Assembly: GCA_037447655.1 (NCBI GenBank)
Contig: JBBHKE010002279.1
Span: forward strand, 62,001-126,000
Source of the DNA: Zygnema cylindricum
Lineage: Eukaryota; Streptophyta; Zygnematophyceae; Zygnematales; Zygnemataceae
Direction: 5' to 3'
DNA: 64,000 nt
Of the stretch, positions 21,905 to 31,700 are shown piece after piece. The notes under the pieces were generated by a model. The model did not search any database and was not told the origin of the DNA. It saw only the letters and a list, made by a program, of their open reading frames with translations. The position numbers were made by a program, and so were the translations under genes. The first letter of the stretch is position 1. Each line of letters begins with the position of its first letter.

Positions 21905-23078
21905 TGTTGATATTTGAGTATTTCCTAGGTCTTTATAGAAAAAGAGCAAAGGCAGTCTGTCCCTAACTCCCTTCTCCAAGCCCCCACACTTGTTGTAGTC
22001 ACTGAAGGCTTGATAGGGAGCTAGAGCCATGGCTGCCTAAAGCTCATTAGAGAAGACATGGGGTGGATTAGATATATTTACTAAAAGTTAGTTGCCGGAC
22101 CCAGGATCTGATCCTGGTACCTGCCGTCCGCCAATTTCACATAGATGTTAGCTCTGACCGTTAGGCTAGGACACATATTACGATATATTAGATTTGGTAA
22201 ATATATAAATCGTTACATGTAGATTAATTCGTTTAACGGCGAATAGATACTTAGTGCATAGATACAGTTTGAATTAGTGCGTAGTACGGTACGCGGACAG
22301 AACGGATATCGCGCATTTGTTTCGATAGCTAAACAAATACCGCGCGTCGAATTTCAACGGCTAGGATTATAGCCGGTTTTGATCGGACGGCCGCTATAGG
22401 CGCCGCGATCACGGAAAAGGTACTTTTGGCGTTTTACGGTATTTGACACGTCGGATGACACGTGGCATGATAACATTGGATTACGGGGATTCCAGAGATT
22501 ACAGGAACTAATCCTCATTTGACACGTGTCGACATTTTGGTCATGTCGTACAATGGCCGTACAGAAAGTACACCGGCACCTGTACTTTTCTGTACGACAC
22601 AGTAATTTGATTGGTGCCGTACTTCAGTAGATAGAGTTTTAGAGAGGGAATAGGACTTAGAAAATTTTGGGTAGATTGTTGCCTCTTCCAGAGAGCGCCT
22701 TGTATAAATGGCAAACTTTGGTCAGCCATAACTATCAATTTACTTGACAATTTTCAGTGATTCTTTTTGCTGCGGACTCAAGGGAGTCCATGCTACACAG
22801 GGGTGTAGTCGGTCAGAGTTTTTGTCTGCCAGGGTGGCTGCATTTATAAGGGAAAGTCAAAGTGGGTGAATGTGTCCAAATCTCATATTCTAACTTTGCA
22901 TTCTATGGTGGAACTGAGCACACAGAAAGTGTTATTTCACAGGGGTGAATCTATATTGGGATTGTGACTGTCAAGGGGTCAGTCATTTGGGTTTATATTA
23001 ACTTGGAGTCCGCACTATCTAGATTAGCTTCTTTTGGATCTGCATACTCTGAGGGCCAATGGAGGTCTCAGAATTTCA
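21905..23078 (+). repeat. 5' LTR of the gag-only element
   Basis: TG..CA ends. The last 20 bases (23059-23078) carry the gag start codon. A tRNA-like stretch in antisense lies at 22094-22174. A TATA-like TGTATAAATGG is near 22711-22721, a plausible promoter element for transcription of the element. Confidence 0.93.
22094..22174 (-). ncRNA. tRNA-like stretch inside the LTR (antisense)
   Basis: On the minus strand TAGCCTAACGGTCAGAGC resembles a box A region, and CCAGG-ATCAGAT-CCTGG forms a five-pair, seven-base-loop arm like a T arm with a box B. The spacing fits a tRNA with a longer middle part. The 3' LTR has it too (about 25305-25384), and the LTR of element A keeps a weaker form (GGATTAAATC). 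It may be an old SINE or a captured tRNA; expression is unknown. Confidence 0.4.
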
Positions 23079-25128
23079 GGTTATGGGCCCACCATCTAGG
23101 GTGCCTATGTTTGATGGAACAGGCTTGACGTATTGGGCGTTTACAATGGAGGGATTGCTTTTCGAGAAGCACTTATGGGGAATTGTTGCGGGACAAGTGA
23201 GATGTCCGCCACCTGGCTTTGGAGGAGCTTACTACGGAGAATCATCTGATACTGCCCAAAATATCATCCGGAGTTCAGATGCAACGGAAGGTGAAGGGAA
23301 AAACCTTTCTGTGGATGGGGAAATAGCGGAGAAGGAAAAGGGGACACCTATGGTGAGGGGAGCTAGGCTCTCAGCTATGGTACCACATGCAGGGATTAAA
23401 ACTGAAGAAAATGACAGGAAAATATGGGAATACAAAAACACTATAGCAAAACATCTCATGCTTAGATATGTGTCTAAGTCGATAGCTATCACTTTTTTAA
23501 GTCTAACCAAGTCTTCAGAGATATGGGAAGCACTAACTCAGATTTATAAGAGTGAGACTATTCAGAGGCAGCAATTAGTAAAACAGGAAATAGATGCCTA
23601 CGTTTATAAAGGCGGTAGCATGATAGAGTTTTGCAATGATATTGCTGCGTTATATGTTGAGCTTACTAGTGCGGGATATGTAGAATCTGAGGAGAGTAAG
23701 ATTAATACACTAATTATGAAACTCCCAGATGAGTACGAAAACATAATTTGTCGTATGCAGGCAATGGATGGCTCCTCGTGGACTTGGAGCTTTACCATGG
23801 GGATAATTCTTGTGAGGGAAAGCACTTTGGAGCTTTGTAGGGGAAGGGACAGGGTCAATGCATTTTCAGCTGGTGGTGATTGGCGGAAGCGTGATGAGAG
23901 GAACGGCGGTGACGAGCGGAAGCGTGATGAGAGGAACGGTGGTGACGAGCGGAAGCGTGATGAGAGGAACGGTGGTGACGAGCGGAAGCGTGATGAGAGA
24001 AAGAAAGACGAAGGTAAACCTTATCGGAACTTTGGTGGAAAGAGAGGGAGAAGAAAAGAAAGGGGAGCTTTGAAAAAGGGGGTTTGCTTCTTTTGTAGGG
24101 AACCGGGTCATTATATGGAGGAATGCCCTTGTTTGGAAAAACTTAGAAGTTGGAATGTGGATGAGGAGGAAGAAGGGGAAGAGGAGAAAGAGGATGAAGA
24201 TATTTTAGAGCTTCTCCGGATTAGTAGTATGGGGAAGAGAGAAAAGCACACAGTAATTGCACGAAGGCAACAGTGTGCTTTTGGAAGTATAAGGGAAGTA
24301 AAGAGAGAGGAGGTACTTGAGGATGTTGAGGAGTGTAGAGTGTATGACTTAGAAATGAGAAAGTCAGTTCTAGGATCGATAAGTGAAAACGGGAAAGATA
24401 AAACTAATCAGGATAATTTTATAGATAATAGGGAAACAGAAAACTGGTCGGAAAGGGAGACTTCAACGGATTCCGAGGAAAGGGGAGAAGTGAAACTCGA
24501 AGAGGTTTTAAAGGATAGGGGAGAAGAGAAATATTTGATTAAAGGTTTAGGGGAGAAGAAATATTTATTGGGAATTAAATTAGAAAGTAATAGTGGAAAG
24601 AATTCCATGGGAGAGAGTGAGGGAAGTTCAGAAAATGGGGTAATTATCATGGATAAAAATATGAGTACGAAAGGTGTAGATCTTATGACGAACTTAGTGG
24701 GGACTAGTGTTTTTTGGGAATATTTGGGGGTGGATGAATTTGACATCACTACTTGGTGTGATGTCACTTGTGAAGATGTGCCTGTAAAAGGGTTATCATC
24801 CAGATATGTGTTGCAGGTTGGGGATGGGGCTGACTGTTGGAAATGCAAAGGGGAAAGTAGATTCTGGTTGGATGAAAACGTAAGGAGGTGGATAAAATCT
24901 TTGATCGGATTTATGATAAGTGAGGTGCTAAATCAAATGTGTGATGCAATTATTATTTCACTTCATCTAATGCATTGTTTTAAATACGACAGTATTTTTC
25001 TTAAGTTTTATAAAAGGAAAAGAAAAAGGAAAAGAAAAAAAAGGGAAATAGGGGAAGGAGTGTTTGTTTATTTGTTTGTAAGAGTTGAAAAAAGTAGACT
25101 AGAAAATAAGGGGAGTGTTGATATTTGA
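23059..25128 (+). CDS. gag: copia-type gag fused to pol remnants, 689 residues
   Basis: The N-terminus has the copia gag look (FDGTGLTYW near 20-30). A capsid-like region follows (IWEYKNTIAKHLM, IWEALTQIY, LIMKLPDEYENII; about 110-235). A basic repeat of 11 residues (RKRDERNGGDE type) lies at about 272-314. The zinc knuckle has C343, C346, H351, C356. An acidic tract follows at about 368-380. After that come shrunken pieces of pol: a KYLLGIK piece of RT, then an RNase H-like stretch with TTWCDVTCEDVP and YVLQVGDGADCW (about 575-595). Protease, integrase and most of RT are absent, yet no stop occurs before the 3' LTR. The start codon lies in the 5' LTR. Gag would form particles and bind element RNA. 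The unbroken frame suggests recent activity or selection. Confidence 0.88.
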   Translation: MEVSEFQVMGPPSRVPMFDGTGLTYWAFTMEGLLFEKHLWGIVAGQVRCPPPGFGGAYYGESSDTAQNIIRSSDATEGEGKNLSVDGEIAEKEKGTPMVRGARLSAMVPHAGIKTEENDRKIWEYKNTIAKHLMLRYVSKSIAITFLSLTKSSEIWEALTQIYKSETIQRQQLVKQEIDAYVYKGGSMIEFCNDIAALYVELTSAGYVESEESKINTLIMKLPDEYENIICRMQAMDGSSWTWSFTMGIILVRESTLELCRGRDRVNAFSAGGDWRKRDERNGGDERKRDERNGGDERKRDERNGGDERKRDERKKDEGKPYRNFGGKRGRRKERGALKKGVCFFCREPGHYMEECPCLEKLRSWNVDEEEEGEEEKEDEDILELLRISSMGKREKHTVIARRQQCAFGSIREVKREEVLEDVEECRVYDLEMRKSVLGSISENGKDKTNQDNFIDNRETENWSERETSTDSEERGEVKLEEVLKDRGEEKYLIKGLGEKKYLLGIKLESNSGKNSMGESEGSSENGVIIMDKNMSTKGVDLMTNLVGTSVFWEYLGVDEFDITTWCDVTCEDVPVKGLSSRYVLQVGDGADCWKCKGESRFWLDENVRRWIKSLIGFMISEVLNQMCDAIIISLHLMHCFKYDSIFLKFYKRKRKRKRKKREIGEGVFVYLFVRVEKSRLENKGSVDI
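23079..23094 (+). promoter_or_regulatory. primer binding site for half initiator tRNA-Met
   Basis: GGTTATGGGCCCACCA begins at the first base after the LTR. It is complementary to the anticodon stem-loop of plant initiator tRNA-Met (UGGUGGGCCCAUAACC), not to a tRNA 3' end. Drosophila copia and yeast Ty5 use such cut tRNA halves as primers; I rely on memory for the tRNA and copia sequences. The site lies inside the gag reading frame (codons 7-12). Confidence 0.85.
23872..24000 (+). repeat. four tandem 33-bp units in gag
   Basis: Units at 23872, 23905, 23938 and 23971 keep the frame and encode an 11-residue basic/acidic repeat just before the zinc knuckle. Sequence identity between units is very high, so expansion is recent. 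Confidence 0.92.
25101..25115 (+). promoter_or_regulatory. polypurine tract
   Basis: AGAAAATAAGGGGAG lies directly before the 3' LTR, as expected for second-strand priming. Element A has the same tract with one change (AGAAAATAACGGGAG) before its LTR at 1981. Confidence 0.88.
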
Positions 25129-26288
25129 GTATTTTCTAGGTCTTTATAGAAAAAGAGCAAAGGCAGTCTGTCCCTAACTCCCTTCTCCAAGCCCCCACAC
25201 TTGTTGAAGTCACTGGAGGCTTGATAGGGAGCTAGAGCCATGGCTGCCTAAAGCTCATTAGAGAAGACATGGGGTGGATTAGATATATTTACTAAAAGTT
25301 AGTTGCCGGACCCAGGATCTGATCCTGGTACTGCCGTCCGCCAATTTCACATAGACGTTAGCTCTGACCGTTAGGCTAGAACACATATTACGATATATTA
25401 GATTTGGTAAATATATAAATCGTTACATGTAGATTAATTCGTTTAACGGCGAATAGATACTTAGTGCATAGATACAGTTTGAATTAGTGCGTAGTACGGT
25501 ACGCGGACAGAACGGATATCGCGCATTTGTTTCGATAGCGAAACAAATACCGCGCGTCGAATTTCAGCGGCTAGGATTATAGCCGGTTTTGATCGGACGG
25601 CCGCTATAGGCGCCGCGATCACGGAAAAGGTACTTTTGGCGTTTTACGGTATTTGACACGTCAGATGACACGTGGCATGATAACATTGGATTACGGGGAT
25701 TCCAGAGATTACATGAGCTAATCCTCATTTGACACGTGTCGACATTTTGGTCATGTCGTACAATGGCCGTACAGAAAGTACACCGGCACCTGTACTTTTC
25801 TGTACGACACAGTAATTTGATTGGTGCCGTACTTCAGTAGATAGAGTTTTAGAGAGGGAATAGGACTTAGAAGATTTTGGGTAGATTGCTGCCTCTCCCA
25901 GAGAGCACCTTGTATAAATGGCAAACTTTGGCCAGCCATAACTATCAATTTACTTGACCATTTTCAGTGATTCTTTTTGCTGCGGACTCAAGGGAGTCCA
26001 GGCTACACAGGGGTGTAGTCGGTCAGAGTTTTTGTCTGCCAGGGTGGCTGCATTTATAAGGGAAAGTCAAAGTGGGTGAATGTGTCCAAATCTCATATTC
26101 TAACTTTGCATTCTGTGGTGGAACTGAGCACACAGAAAGTGTTATTTCACAGGGGTGAATCTATATTGGGATTGTGACTGTCAAGGGGTCAGTCATTTGG
26201 GTTTATATTAACTTGGAGTCGGCACTATCTAGATTAGCTTCTTTTGGATCTGCATACTCTGAGGGCCAATGGAGGTCTCAGAATTTCA
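25116..26288 (+). repeat. 3' LTR of the gag-only element
   Basis: Counterpart of 21905-23078 with one single-base deletion and about 19 substitutions seen by eye. It repeats the gag start segment (26269-26288) and is followed by the target duplication ATTTG. The ORFs that start at 26269 are read-through into flanking DNA and are not genes. Confidence 0.93.
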
Positions 26289-26525
26289 ATTTGCTCTTGG
26301 GGTGGTGCGAAGGATGCTAGGGTGGAAGAGAGTGAGCAACCGGAGGAGACTTGGCGCGAAAAGAGGGTGGTTGGAAATGAGGGATTCGATGCGAATTTTA
26401 AGAATGCTCCCCAAAATGTGGGGAACGATTAGGGACCGCAAGGATTGGGAAGTCCTTCTGCTCACAGGTATTCGTACAAAGTAAGTATTTGTACAAAGTA
26501 TACAGCACGAGAAACAACAGACACG

Positions 26526-27456
26526 GGGTATGTGCACATGTGTTAAATTTCGTGTTTTTTCTATCATTTTCCTCTAAAATTGAGTCCCCAATGAGAAAAT
26601 GTTTTCGTACGAAAAAATTTATTTGACCACAGTGTAATGTAGGTCATCTTCATATTTTGAAAGTACTCTATTTTTGTCATATTTTGTACTCATTTTGGTG
26701 CTTTCCTCTTTTCAACCTACGAGCACGCAAATCCAACTCATCAAAACTTTATCGAAAATCACCTCGTCAGGTGATTTTGGTTAAAGTATCACTTGAACAA
26801 CGAATGAAAAAAGTTCCAAGCACGCGCCACACGAGTGGGAACTTTATTGCACAAGGGAGATTACTTGCTATTTTTTTCCTTACTCATTTCACTCATGCAT
26901 AGAAAAAAAATTGCAAGGGTCTCGGACCTCTACTATCTTTCATTGGTCATTTGCAAAAGTTAACGCCGTCATCACCTTCTCCTCTCCCTCAACACACTAT
27001 TAATTCTATCTCACACTTTTTGGAATGAACATGACAATGCTGGAATGAGATGAAAGGGCTTTGAAAAATAATTCTTGTGAATACTTTTGGGCATGTTTTG
27101 ATGGTAAGTCAAGTGAGAAAAGTAGCAAAAAACGAAATCGGGAAGCCTTGGCGGAGAGTTATTGACTTAGTGACATCGACGTTGTCACAAATGAACATGA
27201 CGTCACAATGTCACAAAACCCTAAACATCTACAATGTCACAAAAAACTTAACATCTACAACCGTCACTGTTTTTGTAAACGTCTCCAATCATCATAAGTT
27301 TCATAGTCCTCTTCCGTCATCACAAGTTGTACCCACGTCTACAATATTCACATTTCAAAGTTACAATTTCAATTTCTAGATTGGACGCTCTGAAAAGTAG
27401 TAAGTAGAATTTTCACTAAAATCCAAAGTACCACTTCAAAGTAACAGTTACATACG
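26526..27456. mobile_element. diverged relative of the PIF/Harbinger-like TIR family
   Basis: The inside follows the same order of blocks as 16820-17754: a polyT-rich start, AATGAGAAAATGTTTTCGTACG, repeated ACATCTACAA-CGTC motifs, ACTAAAATCCAAAGTA near the end. Ends are GGTATGTGCACATGTG and, inverted, GTATGTGCGTATGTAAC. A target duplication could not be confirmed, so the limits are approximate. Confidence 0.5.
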
Positions 27457-28199
27457 CACATACACGTAGAAGTACAACATGCAGAATACTCGACCATTAT
27501 AGGTACAATTTCACGGAAACTAAAAACCGATGTAGGTACAATCCTACAGAAAGAAAATAAAAAGTTAGACCAAGCAATGAGGTACAATTGCAAGTGGCAA
27601 TATGATCCTGTAGGACCAAAAATCAAGCACTCACAACTGTCATAAAACTGAAAATCACGTCCAAAATTTTCACATCCATCATAACCGATCATCTTGAAAC
27701 AAATTCAGGATGAAAATGCTGAAAAAAAAAATTAGAGAACTTATTTACCTACAAAAAAAGACCCTCAAAAATGCCTTACTGCTTTTTGTATTCTTCACAA
27801 AATGGGTGTAACCTGACCAACTTCAATTAATAAATACAATATCACTTTCTCCTCCCACAAGACAACTCTTTACGATTCATAGAACTAAGACTGGATATCC
27901 AGAAGAACAACTTTAAGAGACCTAATTTCCAAGAGGACTAACTAATTTTGGTTTCCTTGGTAAAAGGTGAGCTTGCAATATGCAACTCCCGATTTCTAAA
28001 TGACACGAGACAAAAAGACCCCTTATTAAAAGACTAGGATGAAAAACGATTTCCTTTCGCAGACAAATTTTCTCTCACTGGGAGCCTCCAAAGAACATTT
28101 AATATAAGAGTTCAACCGACATCTTTATGTTTACAAGAAGATGTGCCTCCAGTGAGTTGAACCGGCTTCTGTAAACCGTCACTGTCGACAGATTCTATT
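27457..28199. other. spacer downstream of the DUF21 gene
   Basis: A-rich. A minus-strand ORF (27369-27692) has no motif. Nothing else seen. Confidence 0.4.
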
Positions 28200-28466
28200 T
28201 TACGGAGGTTCTTTCATACTGCTTCCCCACAGGTCCATTCTCGCTGCCCTGTCTCTGCTGTCTTCCGCGACTCTTCGCGACTCATTTACTATTTCCACAT
28301 CGCGGTTTTTTTGAAGCTGGGAAAGTTCAAAAACAGCTTCTGCTCTCTCTCTCACCCTCCTTTGCCTTCGCCTTTCTACCTGCGACACGCCCCTCAGCGG
28401 GCTTATGTCATAATCCGTATTCATAATGGATATTTCCAAATTGACAGTCACAACCGGCACCCGCAT
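28200..28466 (-). CDS. possible small ORF downstream of the DUF21 gene, 88 residues
   Basis: Charged, likely helical protein (VERRRQRRVRERAEAVFELSQ then RRVAEDSRDRAARMD). It starts 317 bases past the stop of the DUF21 gene on the same strand. The composition resembles that gene's Arg/Glu-rich tail, so it may be a fragment of a neighbouring exon or an alternative 3' end. No family recognised. Confidence 0.25.
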   Translation of the reverse strand: MRVPVVTVNLEISIMNTDYDISPLRGVSQVERRRQRRVRERAEAVFELSQLQKNRDVEIVNESRRVAEDSRDRAARMDLWGSSMKEPP

Positions 28467-28782
28467 TCAATACTATAGATCGATATTTCCCGATCAATAC
28501 CCAAAACCATAAAATCCAGATTGTTGGAAAGGGGGTGCTCGTGAACAAAAACATGTGATAGACAGACATGTTATAAGTTGAAAGGTAAGACAAGAAGAGA
28601 CTAAGGTCAAATCAAAATAACAAGAGAAACAGTAAAAACAGTGAGGAACAAACATCCACAAGAATAAACAAATACAGAAAGACAGAACGAAAGAAAGAGA
28701 GGATGAGGGAAAAAGGAAAACATAAAAAGGAAAAAACACAATCAGAGGTTCCCGCAATCGTGAACTCTCGAACGGAAATATT

Positions 28783-31700
28783 TCAAGACATATTTTTAGA
28801 CCATAGTTTAAGCTTCACCTGTTTATCTTGCTCTTCCCAACCGTCACTCAAGGCTCCCAAAGCAGCTGCGGCCTCAGCCTCTCCTCCTGGAACTGCCTCT
28901 CCTCCTCTCCCTACCACTCCCTCCTTCACCCCCCTTTCCTCATCGTCTGTAAGCCCTTTCCATTCTCCTCCCGACAGATCCGAATCATAATCCTGCATCG
29001 AGTCCACATCAAGGCTCTCAGCAAAAAGAAGACGTCGAGGAGTCTCTATCTCTCTTTCCCTCCAGACCTCTTCCTCCTCGTTCCCTCTTCCGTACCCAGA
29101 CCTCATTCTTCCCCCAAATTCGTTCTCATCACCCTCCGCCTCTCCAGCTTCTCTGGCACTCCGAAGTCCTTCCTGTGTCTGGCCCTCTTTCAACTCTTTC
29201 CCTAACATGCTTTCTTTCCGTCTCTTTTCTGCTTCTTCTCTCTCTCGTTCCCAAGCCTCTGCACGCGCTTTTGACCTCTCTCGTTCCTTTTCCCTCGCAC
29301 GTTCCTCCCTCGCACGTTCCTCCCTCTCACGATCACGATCTGCATCTCGATCTCTGTCTCTCTCCTTTTCCTCGGAGCTTGAGTGTAGTCCATTTTGCAT
29401 TTCATCCATTTCCTTTACTAGCTGAAAACGGACTGCTCCAACTTTCCGAGCATTCCCTGCCAAAATCTGCAGACAGGGAAAAATCCAAATTTTAAACAGC
29501 AAGAAAAGGAAACAAAAAAGGGCTCAAAAGATGATCTCTTCAATGCCCACTTATTTTGTTTCTGGTTTAATTTTACACACATTCAAAAACCATACGCTCT
29601 TCTTCCCTCACTTCCATAACCAGCAAATACTCTTAACCCATTTGCAAACGTCATTTTTTCATCGACCTAAAAAGTTCCTTTTCTCGTAACTAGAGTTTTA
29701 AAGCCTTGATGTCTCACTGTAAGGTTGAAACGAAGGAGATTTTGACGAGGATGTTGATCCTGGTGTTCATCAGTATCACGAAAATCTTCTTCATCATCAT
29801 CTGCCCTTTTCAATCGAACTTCCTTGGAGTCTCCGGTTCGTGGAATGTAGCCAAAAGACTCACAGACAAATCCTGATACTGTCTCGTAATGATAAGGGCC
29901 CTGCCAAAATAAAAAAAAGAAAACAAAAATGGCTTCTGATTATCCTTCCAACAGAAAACAAACACAGTTCTCAAGTATCTCTCTCTACAGAAAGAAAAAC
30001 AGCTTGAAGTATCCTCCTTTCAGTTCTCAGATATTTTCAACATTTGCTTTAAAAAACTGGCAAATCCTGCTGGTGAATAAAGCCTGTCAAAAACTATGAC
30101 TTCGGCAACACCATAGGCTCCTCCATTGGGTTATACATCAACTTTCTTCATTTTTGTTGCAGTGAAGGCCACCTCGAGAACAGAAACCTCCCTTCACGAG
30201 GAACTTGAAAAAAAGATTCTAAAGCATCGAATCAATACCAACAATTGTTGTGATTCTTACGGTCATAAAGGACAGTGAAGGAAAAAAATTGCAATCGACA
30301 CATAAAAACTTCAAAAAGAATCCTTCACAAGTAGGTTTCAGAGGGAAGGTTGCTGAAGTGAAAAAGTGTCATAAATAGAGATACATTCAATGAAAGTGAG
30401 AAAGTTCTCACCTCTGGAATCTTGATTTCAAGAACCTCCCCAAGATCCCCAATTGACGTGTTTGCATCGACATCAAAAACTCCTTCGGCTCGCTGAACAA
30501 TATATCCAGTCTTCTTTCGTATCTCTTCCTATAAATTCAAAATAACATAGTTATTATATGCCAAATTTGGAGTTTCCTAAACGGCATGAGTTACCAACAA
30601 TATGAAAAAAGATCACTTGCAAATTTACTAAACAACTGATTTCGAAAAATATTTTATATAAAAAATGACTTCAGTAACCATAGTAATCCTACAAAAAATT
30701 ATAGGATTCAGACTGAAGTGTGATCAGGCCAACAACGAGTTAATCCCATACATCTAACTCCCTTATTGATCCAGGGAAACAACCTGTGAAAAATCAGTGA
30801 ATTACTAATCGGTCATCTCACCTTGGAATCACTTTCGTCAAAAATTTCACCCACGATCTCCTCCACCACATCCTCTAGCGTCACTAGCTGCATATTACAA
30901 ACGACAGCCAAGTCCTAAGCGAGGGTTAAAAATCAACAGAAATACAATGTTTTTCAGTCAATTACTGTATTATTACATTATTCCATTATTCCATAATCAC
31001 ATTATCACACTCTTAAATTATAACAATATAACATTGTCAAAACTACATTATTATGCTATGACGTCTTTGTATTATTACATTTAGACATTTACTACATTTT
31101 AATTACAATTTACGTTATCATATCATTCTATTATCATCAAATTATTGATTACCCCATTAAATTATTGAGTCAAAGCCTGGAAGGAGACATACTCGTCTTA
31201 CTAAAGCATGTTTTTGCTAGAAAATTCAAACATTTTTGTCAAGAAGTGAATGTACATTTACTGATAGCAACATAATTGTGAGATTACTCACAGTAACACA
31301 ATAACACGAGGGAAAGTCCAGAGGTAAAATCCCAATATTACAAATGCTTCTGAAGTTTTGGAACATTATAAATTATTTTTAGATTTACAAAAATCATCTG
31401 ACTCCCAAATGAATATCACCTCCGCAATCTTCCACAAAATACACTATTTGCCTGTTACGGACACTACACAGTGTCAGTACCCAATTATAAAAGACCTATT
31501 AAAGACTCCTCTCCTCCTGTTTGTCTGCGTGCCCCTATGAAGAAAAAAACACATTGTTGTCCCTGTCTTTACATGCCAATTGAACCAGATTGCATAAACT
31601 GTAAATTTCTGATGAATACATTGATTTAAAAACTCTCTGCATCTCACCCCAACAGTGCCACCATACTCGTTTAGCACAATCGCCATATGCACTTTCCGAA

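Larger units (their letters stand above)
21905..26288 (+). mobile_element. complete non-autonomous copia-type LTR element (gag only), 4384 bp
   Basis: Two LTRs of 1174 and 1173 bp (21905-23078, 25116-26288), both starting TGTTGATATTTG and ending GAATTTCA, flanked by a perfect 5-bp target duplication ATTTG (21900-21904 and 26289-26293). By eye the LTRs differ at about 20 positions. The 2037-bp inside holds one long ORF, a primer site at its first base and a polypurine tract at its end. LTR, tract and RNase H remnants match copia element A, so it is a deletion derivative of family 1 that would need pol from elsewhere. It fits the described class of terminal-repeat elements with a GAG domain (TR-GAG). 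Confidence 0.93.

Noticed and set aside
23872-24000. CRISPR-like direct repeats
   Set aside because: Units are contiguous without spacers and lie in frame within gag.
24408-24848. Minus-strand 146-codon ORF inside the gag-only element
   Set aside because: Antisense shadow of the long gag ORF.
26269-26484. ORF starting with the gag ATG in the 3' LTR
   Set aside because: Leaves the LTR after 20 bases and reads into unrelated flank; it is a by-product of the start codon lying in the LTR.
28828-29425. Plus-strand Ser/Pro/Leu ORFs
   Set aside because: Antisense shadows of the Arg/Glu-rich last exon of the DUF21 gene.
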